This document shows, piece after piece, positions 50,509 through 58,967 of a stretch of 64,000 nucleotides of DNA (the stretch's first letter is position 1; every line of letters starts with the position of its first letter). The notes beneath the pieces were generated by a model. It made no database searches. It was not told the origin of the DNA and saw only the letters and a program-made list of their open reading frames with translations. The DNA comes from an uncultured Ruminococcus sp. GTDB lineage: Bacteria; Bacillota; Clostridia; Lachnospirales; Lachnospiraceae. The stretch spans positions 1-64,000 of the forward strand of contig FMEL01000018.1 in the NCBI GenBank assembly GCA_900066355.1, in the 5' to 3' direction. The position numbers and the translations under genes were made by a program.

Positions 50509-52434
50509 ATGGGCGGAGAGAATACAGAATACGGCGCGGACCAGATACAGATTCTGGAAGGTCTGGAAGCCGTTCGTAAAAGACCGGGTATGTACATTGG
50601 AAGTACATCCAGCAGGGGCCTGCATCATCTTGTATATGAGATCGTGGATAATGCGGTAGACGAAGCGTTGGCAGGATTTTGTACAGAAATTCAGGTAACG
50701 ATCAATCCCGATAATTCCATTACAGTAGTAGATAACGGACGAGGTATTCCGGTTGGTATTAACCACAAAGCAGGAATACCGGCAGTAGAAGTTGTATTTA
50801 CCATTCTTCATGCCGGCGGTAAATTCGGCGGTGGGGGATACAAGGTATCCGGTGGTCTTCACGGCGTAGGTGCATCAGTTGTTAATGCACTGTCTGAATG
50901 GCTGGAAGTCAGCATTTATCACGAGGGAAAAGAATACAAACAGCGTTATGAGAGAGGTCATACAATGTATCCTCTGAAGGTTGTAGGTGACTGTGAGGAA
51001 GGCAAGACCGGAACGACTGTAACATTCCTTCCGGATAAAGAAATCTTCGAAGAAACCGTTTATGATTACGATATTCTGAAACAGCGTCTCCGTGAGATGG
51101 CATTTCTTACCAAGGGACTGCGCATCGTTCTCAGGGATGAGCGTGAAGACTCCAAGAAAGAAAAAACATTCCACTACGAGGGCGGTATCCGCGAATTTGT
51201 AACCTACCTGAACAGAAGCAAGGAATCCCTTTATCCTGAAGTTATTTACTGTGAGGGAGAAAAGGATGGCGTGGCAGTAGAGGTTGCCATGCAGCATAAT
51301 GATTCTTATACAGAAAACAGCTACGGATTTGTAAACAATATCAATACACCGGAAGGCGGTACACATATTGTCGGATTCCGTAATGCATTAACTAAGACAT
51401 TTAATGATTACGCAAGAAAAAATAAACTGCTCAAAGACAGTGAACCGAACTTAAGCGGTGACGATATCCGTGAGGGACTTACCGCCATCGTAAGTGTCAA
51501 GATCGAGGAACCTCAGTTTGAAGGACAGACAAAGCAGAAACTTGGCAACAGTGAAGCGCGTGGAGCGGTTGACTATGTAGTCAGCAGACAGCTGGAGATA
51601 TTCCTTGAGCAGAATCCGACTGTAGCAAAAGCAACTGTAGAGAAATCTGTTCTTGCACAGAGAGCAAGAGAGGCTGCACGTAAGGCCCGAGACCTTACCA
51701 GAAGAAAATCAGCTCTCGATGGAATGGCACTGCCGGGCAAACTTGCAGACTGTTCCGATAAAGACCCGAAAAACTGTGAGATTTACATCGTAGAGGGAGA
51801 TTCCGCGGGCGGTTCTGCAAAGACTGCAAGAAACCGTGCGACACAGGCTATACTTCCGCTTCGAGGTAAAATCCTCAACGTAGAAAAAGCCCGTCTTGAC
51901 AGAATTTACAGCAATGCAGAGATCAAGGCTATGATCACTGCATTTGGTACAGGTATCCATGATGACTTTGATATCAGTAAACTCCGTTATCACAAGATCA
52001 TTATCATGACCGATGCCGATGTTGACGGTGCACATATTGCAACCCTGCTTCTGACATTCCTGTACAGATTTATGCCGGAACTGATCAAACAGGGTTATGT
52101 ATATCTGGCACAGCCGCCACTGTACAAAGTAGAAAAAAATAAAAAAGTCTGGTATGCATACGATGATGCGGAACTGAACAGCATCCTTGAACAGATCGGA
52201 CGTGACAATAATAATAAAATCCAGCGATACAAAGGACTTGGAGAGATGGATGCAGAGCAGCTCTGGGAGACAACCATGGATCCGGAGAAACGTATCCTCC
52301 TGCGTGTGACTATGGATGAGTCCGCAACATCAGAAATCGACCTGACATTTACCACTTTGATGGGTGATAAAGTTGAGCCGAGACGAGAATTTATCGAAGA
52401 AAATGCCCGTTTTGTAGAAAATCTGGATATCTAG
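50509..52434 (+). CDS. gyrB: DNA gyrase subunit B
   Basis: A 641-residue GyrB. The GHKL ATPase part has EIVDNAVDEA, DNGRGIPV and GGLHGVGASVVNALS; the transducer follows; the TOPRIM part has EGDSAGG and DADVDGAHI. The C-terminal YKGLGEMDAEQLWETTM segment is complete. With GyrA it introduces negative supercoils. AGGAGG precedes the ATG. In Bacillus gyrB follows recF directly; here about 25 kb separates them. Confidence 0.98.
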   Translation: MGGENTEYGADQIQILEGLEAVRKRPGMYIGSTSSRGLHHLVYEIVDNAVDEALAGFCTEIQVTINPDNSITVVDNGRGIPVGINHKAGIPAVEVVFTILHAGGKFGGGGYKVSGGLHGVGASVVNALSEWLEVSIYHEGKEYKQRYERGHTMYPLKVVGDCEEGKTGTTVTFLPDKEIFEETVYDYDILKQRLREMAFLTKGLRIVLRDEREDSKKEKTFHYEGGIREFVTYLNRSKESLYPEVIYCEGEKDGVAVEVAMQHNDSYTENSYGFVNNINTPEGGTHIVGFRNALTKTFNDYARKNKLLKDSEPNLSGDDIREGLTAIVSVKIEEPQFEGQTKQKLGNSEARGAVDYVVSRQLEIFLEQNPTVAKATVEKSVLAQRAREAARKARDLTRRKSALDGMALPGKLADCSDKDPKNCEIYIVEGDSAGGSAKTARNRATQAILPLRGKILNVEKARLDRIYSNAEIKAMITAFGTGIHDDFDISKLRYHKIIIMTDADVDGAHIATLLLTFLYRFMPELIKQGYVYLAQPPLYKVEKNKKVWYAYDDAELNSILEQIGRDNNNKIQRYKGLGEMDAEQLWETTMDPEKRILLRVTMDESATSEIDLTFTTLMGDKVEPRREFIEENARFVENLDI

Positions 52435-52445
52435 GAGAATAAAGA

Positions 52446-55001
52446 ATGGAAGACAATATTTTTGATAAAATCCATGAGGTGGATCTGCAGAAGACCATGG
52501 AAAAATCTTATATAGATTATGCCATGAGTGTTATTGCCTCCCGTGCCCTTCCGGACGTCAGAGATGGTCTGAAACCGGTACAGAGAAGGGTACTGTATTC
52601 CATGATAGAGCTGAACAACGGTCCGGATAAGCCACATCGTAAATGTGCCCGTATCGTCGGTGATACCATGGGTAAATATCACCCGCATGGAGACAGCTCT
52701 ATTTATGGAGCTCTTGTAAATATGGCACAGGACTGGTCTACGAGATATCCACTGGTAGACGGTCATGGAAACTTTGGTTCCGTGGATGGTGACGGTGCAG
52801 CTGCGATGCGATATACAGAGGCTCGTCTGAGCAAGATTTCCATGGAAATGCTTGCGGATATCAATAAAGATACCGTAGACTTCCAGCCGAACTTTGATGA
52901 GACCGAGCGTGAGCCGGTAGTACTTCCGGCCCGTTATCCGAACCTTCTTGTAAATGGAACTTCCGGTATTGCGGTTGGTATGGCTACAAATATTCCACCT
53001 CACAATCTGAGAGAGGTTATCGGTGCAGTTGTCAAGATTATTGACAACATTATTGAAGAGGACAGAGATACTACGATCGAAGAACTCCTTGAGATCGTGA
53101 AAGGACCTGACTTCCCGACAGGTGCAACGATCCTCGGTACAAGAGGTATCGAAGAAGCTTATCGTACCGGCCGGGGCAAGATTCGTGTCCGTGCGGTGAC
53201 AAATATCGAAACTTTACCAAACGGAAAATCACGTATCGTTGTGACTGAGCTTCCGTATCTGGTAAATAAAGCACGTCTGATCGAAAAAATCGCAGAGCTG
53301 GTACGTGAAAAGAAAATCGACGGAATTACCGACCTTAACGACCATTCCAGCCGTGAAGGTATGCGTATCTGTATCGATCTCCGCAAAGATGCCAATGCAA
53401 ATGTAGTTCTGAACCAGCTGTACAAGCATACACAGCTTCAGGACACATTTGGTGTGATCATGCTTTGCCTGGTAGCCGTAAACGGAAGCCTTCAGCCGAA
53501 AGTCCTGACACTTCCGGAAATGCTGAAATACTACCTTGCGCATCAGGAAGACGTCGTTACAAGACGTACCAAATATGATCTGAATAAAGCGCAGGAACGT
53601 GCGCATATATTAGAAGGTCTGCTGAAAGCACTGGATAATATTGACGAAGTCATCCGTATTATCCGTAGTTCCAGAAGTGTGCAGGTTGCCAAACAGGAAT
53701 TGATGGACAGATTTGAACTGACTGATGTTCAGGCACAGGCAATCGTAGACATGCGTCTTCGTGCTCTTACCGGTTTGGAAAGAGAGAAGCTGGAAGCAGA
53801 ATATGCAGAATTAATGGAAAAAATCCGTAAATTAAAAGCAATTCTGGCAGACAGAAACACACTTCTTCGCGTGATCCGTGAAGAAATCCTTGCAATTTCC
53901 GAAAAATACGGTGACGACAGAAGAACAGCAATCGGATTTGACGCATATGACATTTCTATGGAAGACATGATTCCGAGAGAAAATACAGTCATCACAATGA
54001 CAAAACTCGGTTACATCAAGCGAATGACCGTAGATAACTTCCGCAGCCAGAACCGTGGCGGCAGAGGAATCAAGGGAATGCAGACACTTGATGATGACTA
54101 TATTGAAGAACTGATGATGACAACCACACATCATTATGTCATGTTCTTTACAAATACCGGCCGTGTATATCGACTGAAAGCATATGAGATTCCGGAAGCC
54201 GGAAGAACAGCCAGAGGTACGGCAATCATCAACCTGCTCCAGCTTATGCCGGGTGAACGTATCACTGCAGTTATCCCGATCAGTAAGTTTGAAGAGGGCC
54301 ACTATCTGATGATGGCTACCAGAAAAGGTCTTGTAAAGAAAACTCCGATTCAGGATTATGCCAATGTCCGCAAGATCGGTCTGGCAGCAATATCACTTCG
54401 CGATGATGATGAACTGATCGAAGTAAAGGCTACAGATGACAAGAAAGATATCATTCTGGTAACAAAATACGGTCAGTGCATCCGCTTCAAAGAAAACGAT
54501 GTCAGAAGTACCGGCCGTGTGTCTATGGGTGTACGCGGTATTAACCTGCTGGATGGCGATGAAGTTGTGGCAATGCAGCTTAACACACAGGGATATTATC
54601 TGCTCGTTGTATCCGAAAACGGTATGGGCAAGAGAACATCCATCAGTGAATTTACCTGTCAGAACCGTGGCGGTAAGGGTGTGAAGTGCTACAAGATCAC
54701 CGAAAAGACAGGTAATGTTATCGGCGCCAAAGCAGTAAATGAAGAAAACGAAATTATGATGATTACTACAGAGGGTATTATTATCCGTCTGCAGTGTTCG
54801 GATATCTCAATCCTCGGAAGAATCACATCAGGAGTAAAACTGATCAATCTTTCTGAAGGAGTGACTGTTGCAAGTTTTGCAAAAGTACGTGAAAAAGACG
54901 AAGACAAAGCAGAGAAAGAAAGTTCTGAAGATACCGAAAATACAGAAGAAATTTCCGAAGATGCTACCATAGAAGAAAATCAGGACAGCACAGAGAAATA
55001 A
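52446..55001 (+). CDS. gyrA: DNA gyrase subunit A
   Basis: An 851-residue GyrA. Catalytic Y123 lies in MRYTEARLSK; the breakage-reunion and tower domains are followed by a six-bladed C-terminal pinwheel with the GyrA box QNRGGRG. The C-terminal 45 residues are a Glu/Asp/Ser/Thr-rich tail. In the quinolone pocket the sequence reads HGDSSIYGAL: Ser84 equals E. coli Ser83, and Gly88 stands where E. coli has Asp87. The gyrA start is 11 bp after gyrB with CTAGGAG. Confidence 0.98.
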   Translation: MEDNIFDKIHEVDLQKTMEKSYIDYAMSVIASRALPDVRDGLKPVQRRVLYSMIELNNGPDKPHRKCARIVGDTMGKYHPHGDSSIYGALVNMAQDWSTRYPLVDGHGNFGSVDGDGAAAMRYTEARLSKISMEMLADINKDTVDFQPNFDETEREPVVLPARYPNLLVNGTSGIAVGMATNIPPHNLREVIGAVVKIIDNIIEEDRDTTIEELLEIVKGPDFPTGATILGTRGIEEAYRTGRGKIRVRAVTNIETLPNGKSRIVVTELPYLVNKARLIEKIAELVREKKIDGITDLNDHSSREGMRICIDLRKDANANVVLNQLYKHTQLQDTFGVIMLCLVAVNGSLQPKVLTLPEMLKYYLAHQEDVVTRRTKYDLNKAQERAHILEGLLKALDNIDEVIRIIRSSRSVQVAKQELMDRFELTDVQAQAIVDMRLRALTGLEREKLEAEYAELMEKIRKLKAILADRNTLLRVIREEILAISEKYGDDRRTAIGFDAYDISMEDMIPRENTVITMTKLGYIKRMTVDNFRSQNRGGRGIKGMQTLDDDYIEELMMTTTHHYVMFFTNTGRVYRLKAYEIPEAGRTARGTAIINLLQLMPGERITAVIPISKFEEGHYLMMATRKGLVKKTPIQDYANVRKIGLAAISLRDDDELIEVKATDDKKDIILVTKYGQCIRFKENDVRSTGRVSMGVRGINLLDGDEVVAMQLNTQGYYLLVVSENGMGKRTSISEFTCQNRGGKGVKCYKITEKTGNVIGAKAVNEENEIMMITTEGIIIRLQCSDISILGRITSGVKLINLSEGVTVASFAKVREKDEDKAEKESSEDTENTEEISEDATIEENQDSTEK

Positions 55002-55019
55002 AGGGGAAAGTAAATCATC

Positions 55020-55754
55020 ATGGACAGTGAAAAAGCTGCAACAAATGTAAGAAAACGCTCCGGTGCTTCCGGGGCACATGCAAAAGCCGCAGCAGCCAAA
55101 AAAAGACAGCAGGCAAGACATAAAAACACCGCAAAAGGACGGTCTTCACGAAGAACATCAGGAAGGTCGGATATAGCAGCAGTGATTGCCAGACTTCCAA
55201 AGAAAGTTCTGGCAGCTGCGGCTGTACTGATCGTGCTGATCATTGTGATCGTATTTGCGGCAAGAGGATGCGGTGTCAGTCATAAGACACCGGAGAAAGT
55301 AGTCAGAACGCTTGTAGAGGCTTATACGTCAGGAAGCGAAAGCAAGGCAAAGAAATGCTACGGAGTTTCTAAAGCTGATGATAATCTGCAGCAGGAAATG
55401 GATGCTACAATAAATTATTACAAAGCTTTCGCTGCAGACAAGACAGAGATTACGCAGTGTGGCCAGATTTACCAGAATGGTAAGATTACATATATGTATG
55501 TGATCTATGATCTGGTACTTAAGAACGGTCAGAGTTATCCGTGTATCAGTACTTATATGGTGCAGAAAAAGGATGATGGCAAATATTATGTAATGACACC
55601 TTCGGAAATCACTGATGATATGAGCAAACAGGCTGCAACCAAATATGCAGAGTTTATGAATACACAGGCTTATAAGGATTACACAACCGCTTATGATAAA
55701 TTCATTAAGAAAAATCCGGGATATGAAGAACAGATTGCGGCAAAACTTAAATAG
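55020..55754 (+). CDS. Single-pass membrane protein with NTF2-like extracellular domain
   Basis: A 244-residue protein. Residues 1-58 are strongly basic (Lys/Arg/Ala-rich, cytoplasmic), 63-82 form one transmembrane helix (VLAAAAVLIVLIIVIVF), and 90-244 an extracellular domain beginning KTPEKVVRTLVEAYTSG, reminiscent of DUF4878/NTF2-like folds. Function unknown. It lies 18 bp after gyrA in the same direction, so it is probably co-transcribed. The basic head could bind nucleic acid or acidic lipids (speculation). Confidence 0.8.
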   Translation: MDSEKAATNVRKRSGASGAHAKAAAAKKRQQARHKNTAKGRSSRRTSGRSDIAAVIARLPKKVLAAAAVLIVLIIVIVFAARGCGVSHKTPEKVVRTLVEAYTSGSESKAKKCYGVSKADDNLQQEMDATINYYKAFAADKTEITQCGQIYQNGKITYMYVIYDLVLKNGQSYPCISTYMVQKKDDGKYYVMTPSEITDDMSKQAATKYAEFMNTQAYKDYTTAYDKFIKKNPGYEEQIAAKLK

Positions 55755-55781
55755 AATCCTTTGAAGAGGCGGTGCGCGTAA

Positions 55782-56504
55782 ATGAAAAGAATTATAATGA
55801 TGGTGCTGAAAAACATTCTGTTTGTGCCGTGGGGCTGGTTTATGCTGAGCAAATACGCTGCAAACGTGGATAAGTATACAGAAGGCGAGAGATATGCACT
55901 TCTGAAAAAAATCGACCATAAGGCAAATGTGGGTGGAAATATTACCGTGAAGTCTTATGGAGTTGAAAACATTCCCAACGAAAATGGCTTTATGTTTTAT
56001 CCGAATCATCAGGGATTATATGATGTGCTGGCCATTCTGGAAGCCTGCCCGACACCTTTTTCTGTAGTTGCAAAGAAAGAAGTGGGAAACGTACCGTTTT
56101 TACGACAGGTATTTGCCTGTATGAAAGCATATATTATGGACAGAGAAGATATCCGGCAGTCCATGCAGATAATCCTCAATGTCACAAAAGAAGTCAAAAA
56201 CGGACGCAATTACCTGATTTTTGCAGAGGGAACCAGAAGCAAACATGGAAACCATCCACAGGAATTTAAGGGTGGAAGTTTTAAGGCGGCAATGAAGGCA
56301 AAATGCCCGATCGTGCCGGTGGCACTGATTGACACCTATAAAGCATTTGATACGGGATCGGCAGAACCATTGACGGTACAGGTGCATTTCCTGAAGCCAA
56401 TGCATTATGAAGAGTATAAAGATATGAAATCCACAGAAATCGCAGCCGAAGTCAGAAAAAGAGTAGAAGCAACGATTCAGGAATATGGTGGATGGGACGA
56501 ATAA
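55782..56504 (+). CDS. plsC: 1-acyl-sn-glycerol-3-phosphate acyltransferase
   Basis: A 240-residue PlsC-type acyltransferase. The catalytic NHxxxxD block reads NHQGLYD (about 74-80), and the substrate-binding motifs FAEGTRSKHGN and CPIVPVAL are present. It converts lysophosphatidic acid to phosphatidic acid at the membrane; an N-terminal hydrophobic helix anchors it. GAGGCGG precedes the ATG, and a terminator follows. Paralogues with other lysolipid substrates exist, so the symbol is probable, not certain. Confidence 0.88.
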   Translation: MKRIIMMVLKNILFVPWGWFMLSKYAANVDKYTEGERYALLKKIDHKANVGGNITVKSYGVENIPNENGFMFYPNHQGLYDVLAILEACPTPFSVVAKKEVGNVPFLRQVFACMKAYIMDREDIRQSMQIILNVTKEVKNGRNYLIFAEGTRSKHGNHPQEFKGGSFKAAMKAKCPIVPVALIDTYKAFDTGSAEPLTVQVHFLKPMHYEEYKDMKSTEIAAEVRKRVEATIQEYGGWDE

Positions 56505-56519
56505 AATTAAGATAGCAGG

Positions 56520-56551
56520 ACAGCCGGGAGTAAAGCTCCCGGCTGTTTTCT
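56520..56551 (+). terminator. Terminator after plsC
   Basis: An 11-bp perfect stem (56520-56530 with 56536-56546), a 5-nt loop and TTTTCTGT. It ends the gyrB-gyrA-plsC transcript and faces the convergent small gene. Confidence 0.92.
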
Positions 56552-56571
56552 GTATAAGGATGAGCCGCAGT

Positions 56572-56763
56572 TCAGGCATTTTCCTTATCGAGGGCCTGCT
56601 TCATGAGTGTGCAATCTTTACTGAACTTACAGTCTCCGTATTCGCAGCTTGAATCCAGAAGATGAAGGCCGTTCGGAAGTTGTTCAAATTCGCATATGAC
56701 TGTCTGAGTCATGTCAAAATTTCTACAGTATCCGGTAAAAAACTCTTCTATAATCTCTGCCAT
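56572..56763 (-). CDS. Small cysteine-rich protein
   Basis: A 63-residue protein starting MAEIIEEFFTGYCRN, with six cysteines or near, including SSCEYGDCKFSKDC, which looks like a metal- or Fe-S-binding cluster. I chose ATG 56763 because AAGGGA lies six bases upstream; the longer frame has no site. It is leftward, unlike its neighbours. I do not recognise the family; it could be a small zinc-binding protein. Confidence 0.65.
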   Translation of the reverse strand: MAEIIEEFFTGYCRNFDMTQTVICEFEQLPNGLHLLDSSCEYGDCKFSKDCTLMKQALDKENA

Positions 56764-56899
56764 AAAAATCCCTTCTTTCGCTTTATCAGAAATCTGTTTT
56801 CTTTTGAAAATCAGTCTAACACAGAAACTTCGAAAATCCAACAAAAACGCGGCAATAACAGTCTTGCGTGAATAGCTGTTTTTTGAACGTCAACTGTGT

Positions 56900-56929
56900 T
56901 TGACTTTATAATAAGTCTGCCCGTATAGT
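56900..56929 (+). promoter_or_regulatory. Promoter of the glycosidase locus
   Basis: TTGACT (56900-56905), an 18-bp spacer and TATAGT (56924-56929), about 70 bp before the GH78-like gene. No clear catabolite-control (cre) site was recognised nearby. Confidence 0.7.
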
Positions 56930-57001
56930 TAAAGTAGAGATTGAAGTAAAAAGTCCGGGCGACTGGCAGCAGATAAAAGAGAAGATTTGGAGGAAACAGG
57001 A

Positions 57002-58966
57002 ATGGGCAGAAGTTATTGGATCTGGTATCCGGGAGATTTCGAATTATATCATGGAATGAAACAGAATTTCAGCCGTGTGGAGAGAGGCTTTGGCTGGCCG
57101 GCTTTCTGGAAAAGTGAAGGTTTCCGCAACAGAGTGGCTTTCCGTCGTACTTATCAGCTGGAAAAAGAAACTTCTTTTACCGTATATTCAAATGCCATCG
57201 GCCACGTACTGGTTGGCGATAAGAAATATCCGTTTGGAAAGAAAATCGTCTGTGGTCCGGGAGAAGTTGCGGTTGGAGTTCACACAGGCTGCATTGAAGC
57301 TTTTCCATGTATTTATGTGGAGGGAGAAGTAATCTGCTCAGATAAGGGATGGATTGTAGAAGATTATGATAAAGAACCACTGCCGGCCGGCAAAAGCAAA
57401 TACTTTACAGAACCGAATCAGAATCCGACAGTCTGGGGATACAGCGAAAAAGTATATGAACCAGTCAGTGTAACAGAATATAATGGCGGAACACTGTATG
57501 AGTTTGAAACAGAACTGAATGCGGTTCTGGAAGCAGAGTTCAAAAACGGATACCAGCAGGTGCTGATCTGCTGTGGAGAGTCAAGGGAAGAAGCAATTGA
57601 TCCGGTCCACTGCTATTATAGCTGGCAGCCGGACAAGGAGACAGGCAAGTGTCCGTGCTGTGCAGTAAGATTTGCATATATTCCTGACTGCAAGCCGGGT
57701 GAAGTTATCCTCAGGGCAAACCATCAGTATGTGGATATTCCGGTAAAAGCATCGTTTCATTGTGGAGAAGATCGATTAAATCAGATCTGGTCTGTAGCAG
57801 AGCATACATTCCGGCTTTGCAGCGGCATTTTCTTTATTGACGGAGTAAAACGTGATAAATGGATCTGGTCGGGTGATGCTTATCAGAGCTTTTTTGTAAA
57901 CCGTTACCTGATGGCGGATGCGGATATTGACCAGAGAACAATTCTGGCACTCCGCGGTAACGACCCGATGACAAAACATATCAATACAATTGTAGATTAT
58001 TCACTGCTGTGGTTACTCGGTGTAGATTATCATAATGAAGGATACGGTGACAGGAATTTTCTGGAACTTGTTTATCCGAAGATGGTTTCTCTTATGGGAT
58101 TCTGCAATGGCAGACGCGATGAGCATGGTTTCCTGATCGGGAAAGAAAAAGACTGGGTATATATTGACTGGGCGGATATGGATAAAGACGGTCCGCTCTG
58201 TGCAGAGCAGATGCTTTACGCTGCCTGTTTTCGCGCAATGGCGGAAATCAGCGAACAGATTGATAAAGATGGAAGCGTTTACAGAGCAGAATATGAAAAA
58301 CTGACTGCTGTCATCGAAAAATTCTTCTGGGATGAGGAAAAAGGTGCTTATATCGATTCCTTCACGTCCGGCAGACGAAATGTGACAAGACATGCAAACA
58401 TTTTTGCAATTTTATTCTCAATTGCTGACGAAACGAAGCAGGAAAAAATCCTTAAAAATGTATTAGAAAATGATGAAATTCCGGCGATCACAACACCATA
58501 TTTCAATTTCTTTGAACTGGATGTACTTTGTCGGATGGGAAAACTTACGGAAGTTCTGGACAAAATCCGTTCCTACTGGGGAGGTATGCTGGACCTTGGC
58601 GCAGTTACATTCTGGGAAGAATATGATCCGTCTGTACCGAAGGAAGAACAGTATGATATGTACGGTGATCACTTCGGAAAAAGCCTCTGCCATGCATGGG
58701 CGGCAAGCCCGATCTATTTCCTGGCAAAATATTTTGCCGGGCTGGATCTTGTAAACAAAGATGGTGTTACTTATATATTAAAACCGCAGATGCAGTATTT
58801 TACAGAGCTTGACTGCACACTTCCGGTGGGAAGCAATGGAGTTGTGCGTCTGGTCTGGGATGGAGAGATTTTGGAAATCACACCGAATGTAGATGGCGGA
58901 ATTCTGGAACTAGGTGAACAGAAACTTTCTCTGGTAAGAGGAGAGACAAGAAGGGTGAAGATTTGA
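57002..58966 (+). CDS. GH78-like alpha-L-rhamnosidase family protein
   Basis: A 654-residue (alpha/alpha)6-barrel glycosidase. Beta-sandwich N-terminal parts (1-250) precede the barrel. The family motif DGVKRDKWIWSGD contains D280 (general acid candidate) and D292, and a later FWEEYD supplies the base candidate. There is no signal peptide, so it acts in the cytoplasm on imported glycosides. I chose ATG 57002 after GGAGGAAACAGGA. The next gene, a GH2 enzyme, follows directly, suggesting joint breakdown of a plant or host glycan. Exact substrate is inferred. Confidence 0.83.
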   Translation: MGRSYWIWYPGDFELYHGMKQNFSRVERGFGWPAFWKSEGFRNRVAFRRTYQLEKETSFTVYSNAIGHVLVGDKKYPFGKKIVCGPGEVAVGVHTGCIEAFPCIYVEGEVICSDKGWIVEDYDKEPLPAGKSKYFTEPNQNPTVWGYSEKVYEPVSVTEYNGGTLYEFETELNAVLEAEFKNGYQQVLICCGESREEAIDPVHCYYSWQPDKETGKCPCCAVRFAYIPDCKPGEVILRANHQYVDIPVKASFHCGEDRLNQIWSVAEHTFRLCSGIFFIDGVKRDKWIWSGDAYQSFFVNRYLMADADIDQRTILALRGNDPMTKHINTIVDYSLLWLLGVDYHNEGYGDRNFLELVYPKMVSLMGFCNGRRDEHGFLIGKEKDWVYIDWADMDKDGPLCAEQMLYAACFRAMAEISEQIDKDGSVYRAEYEKLTAVIEKFFWDEEKGAYIDSFTSGRRNVTRHANIFAILFSIADETKQEKILKNVLENDEIPAITTPYFNFFELDVLCRMGKLTEVLDKIRSYWGGMLDLGAVTFWEEYDPSVPKEEQYDMYGDHFGKSLCHAWAASPIYFLAKYFAGLDLVNKDGVTYILKPQMQYFTELDCTLPVGSNGVVRLVWDGEILEITPNVDGGILELGEQKLSLVRGETRRVKI

Positions 58967-58967
58967 A

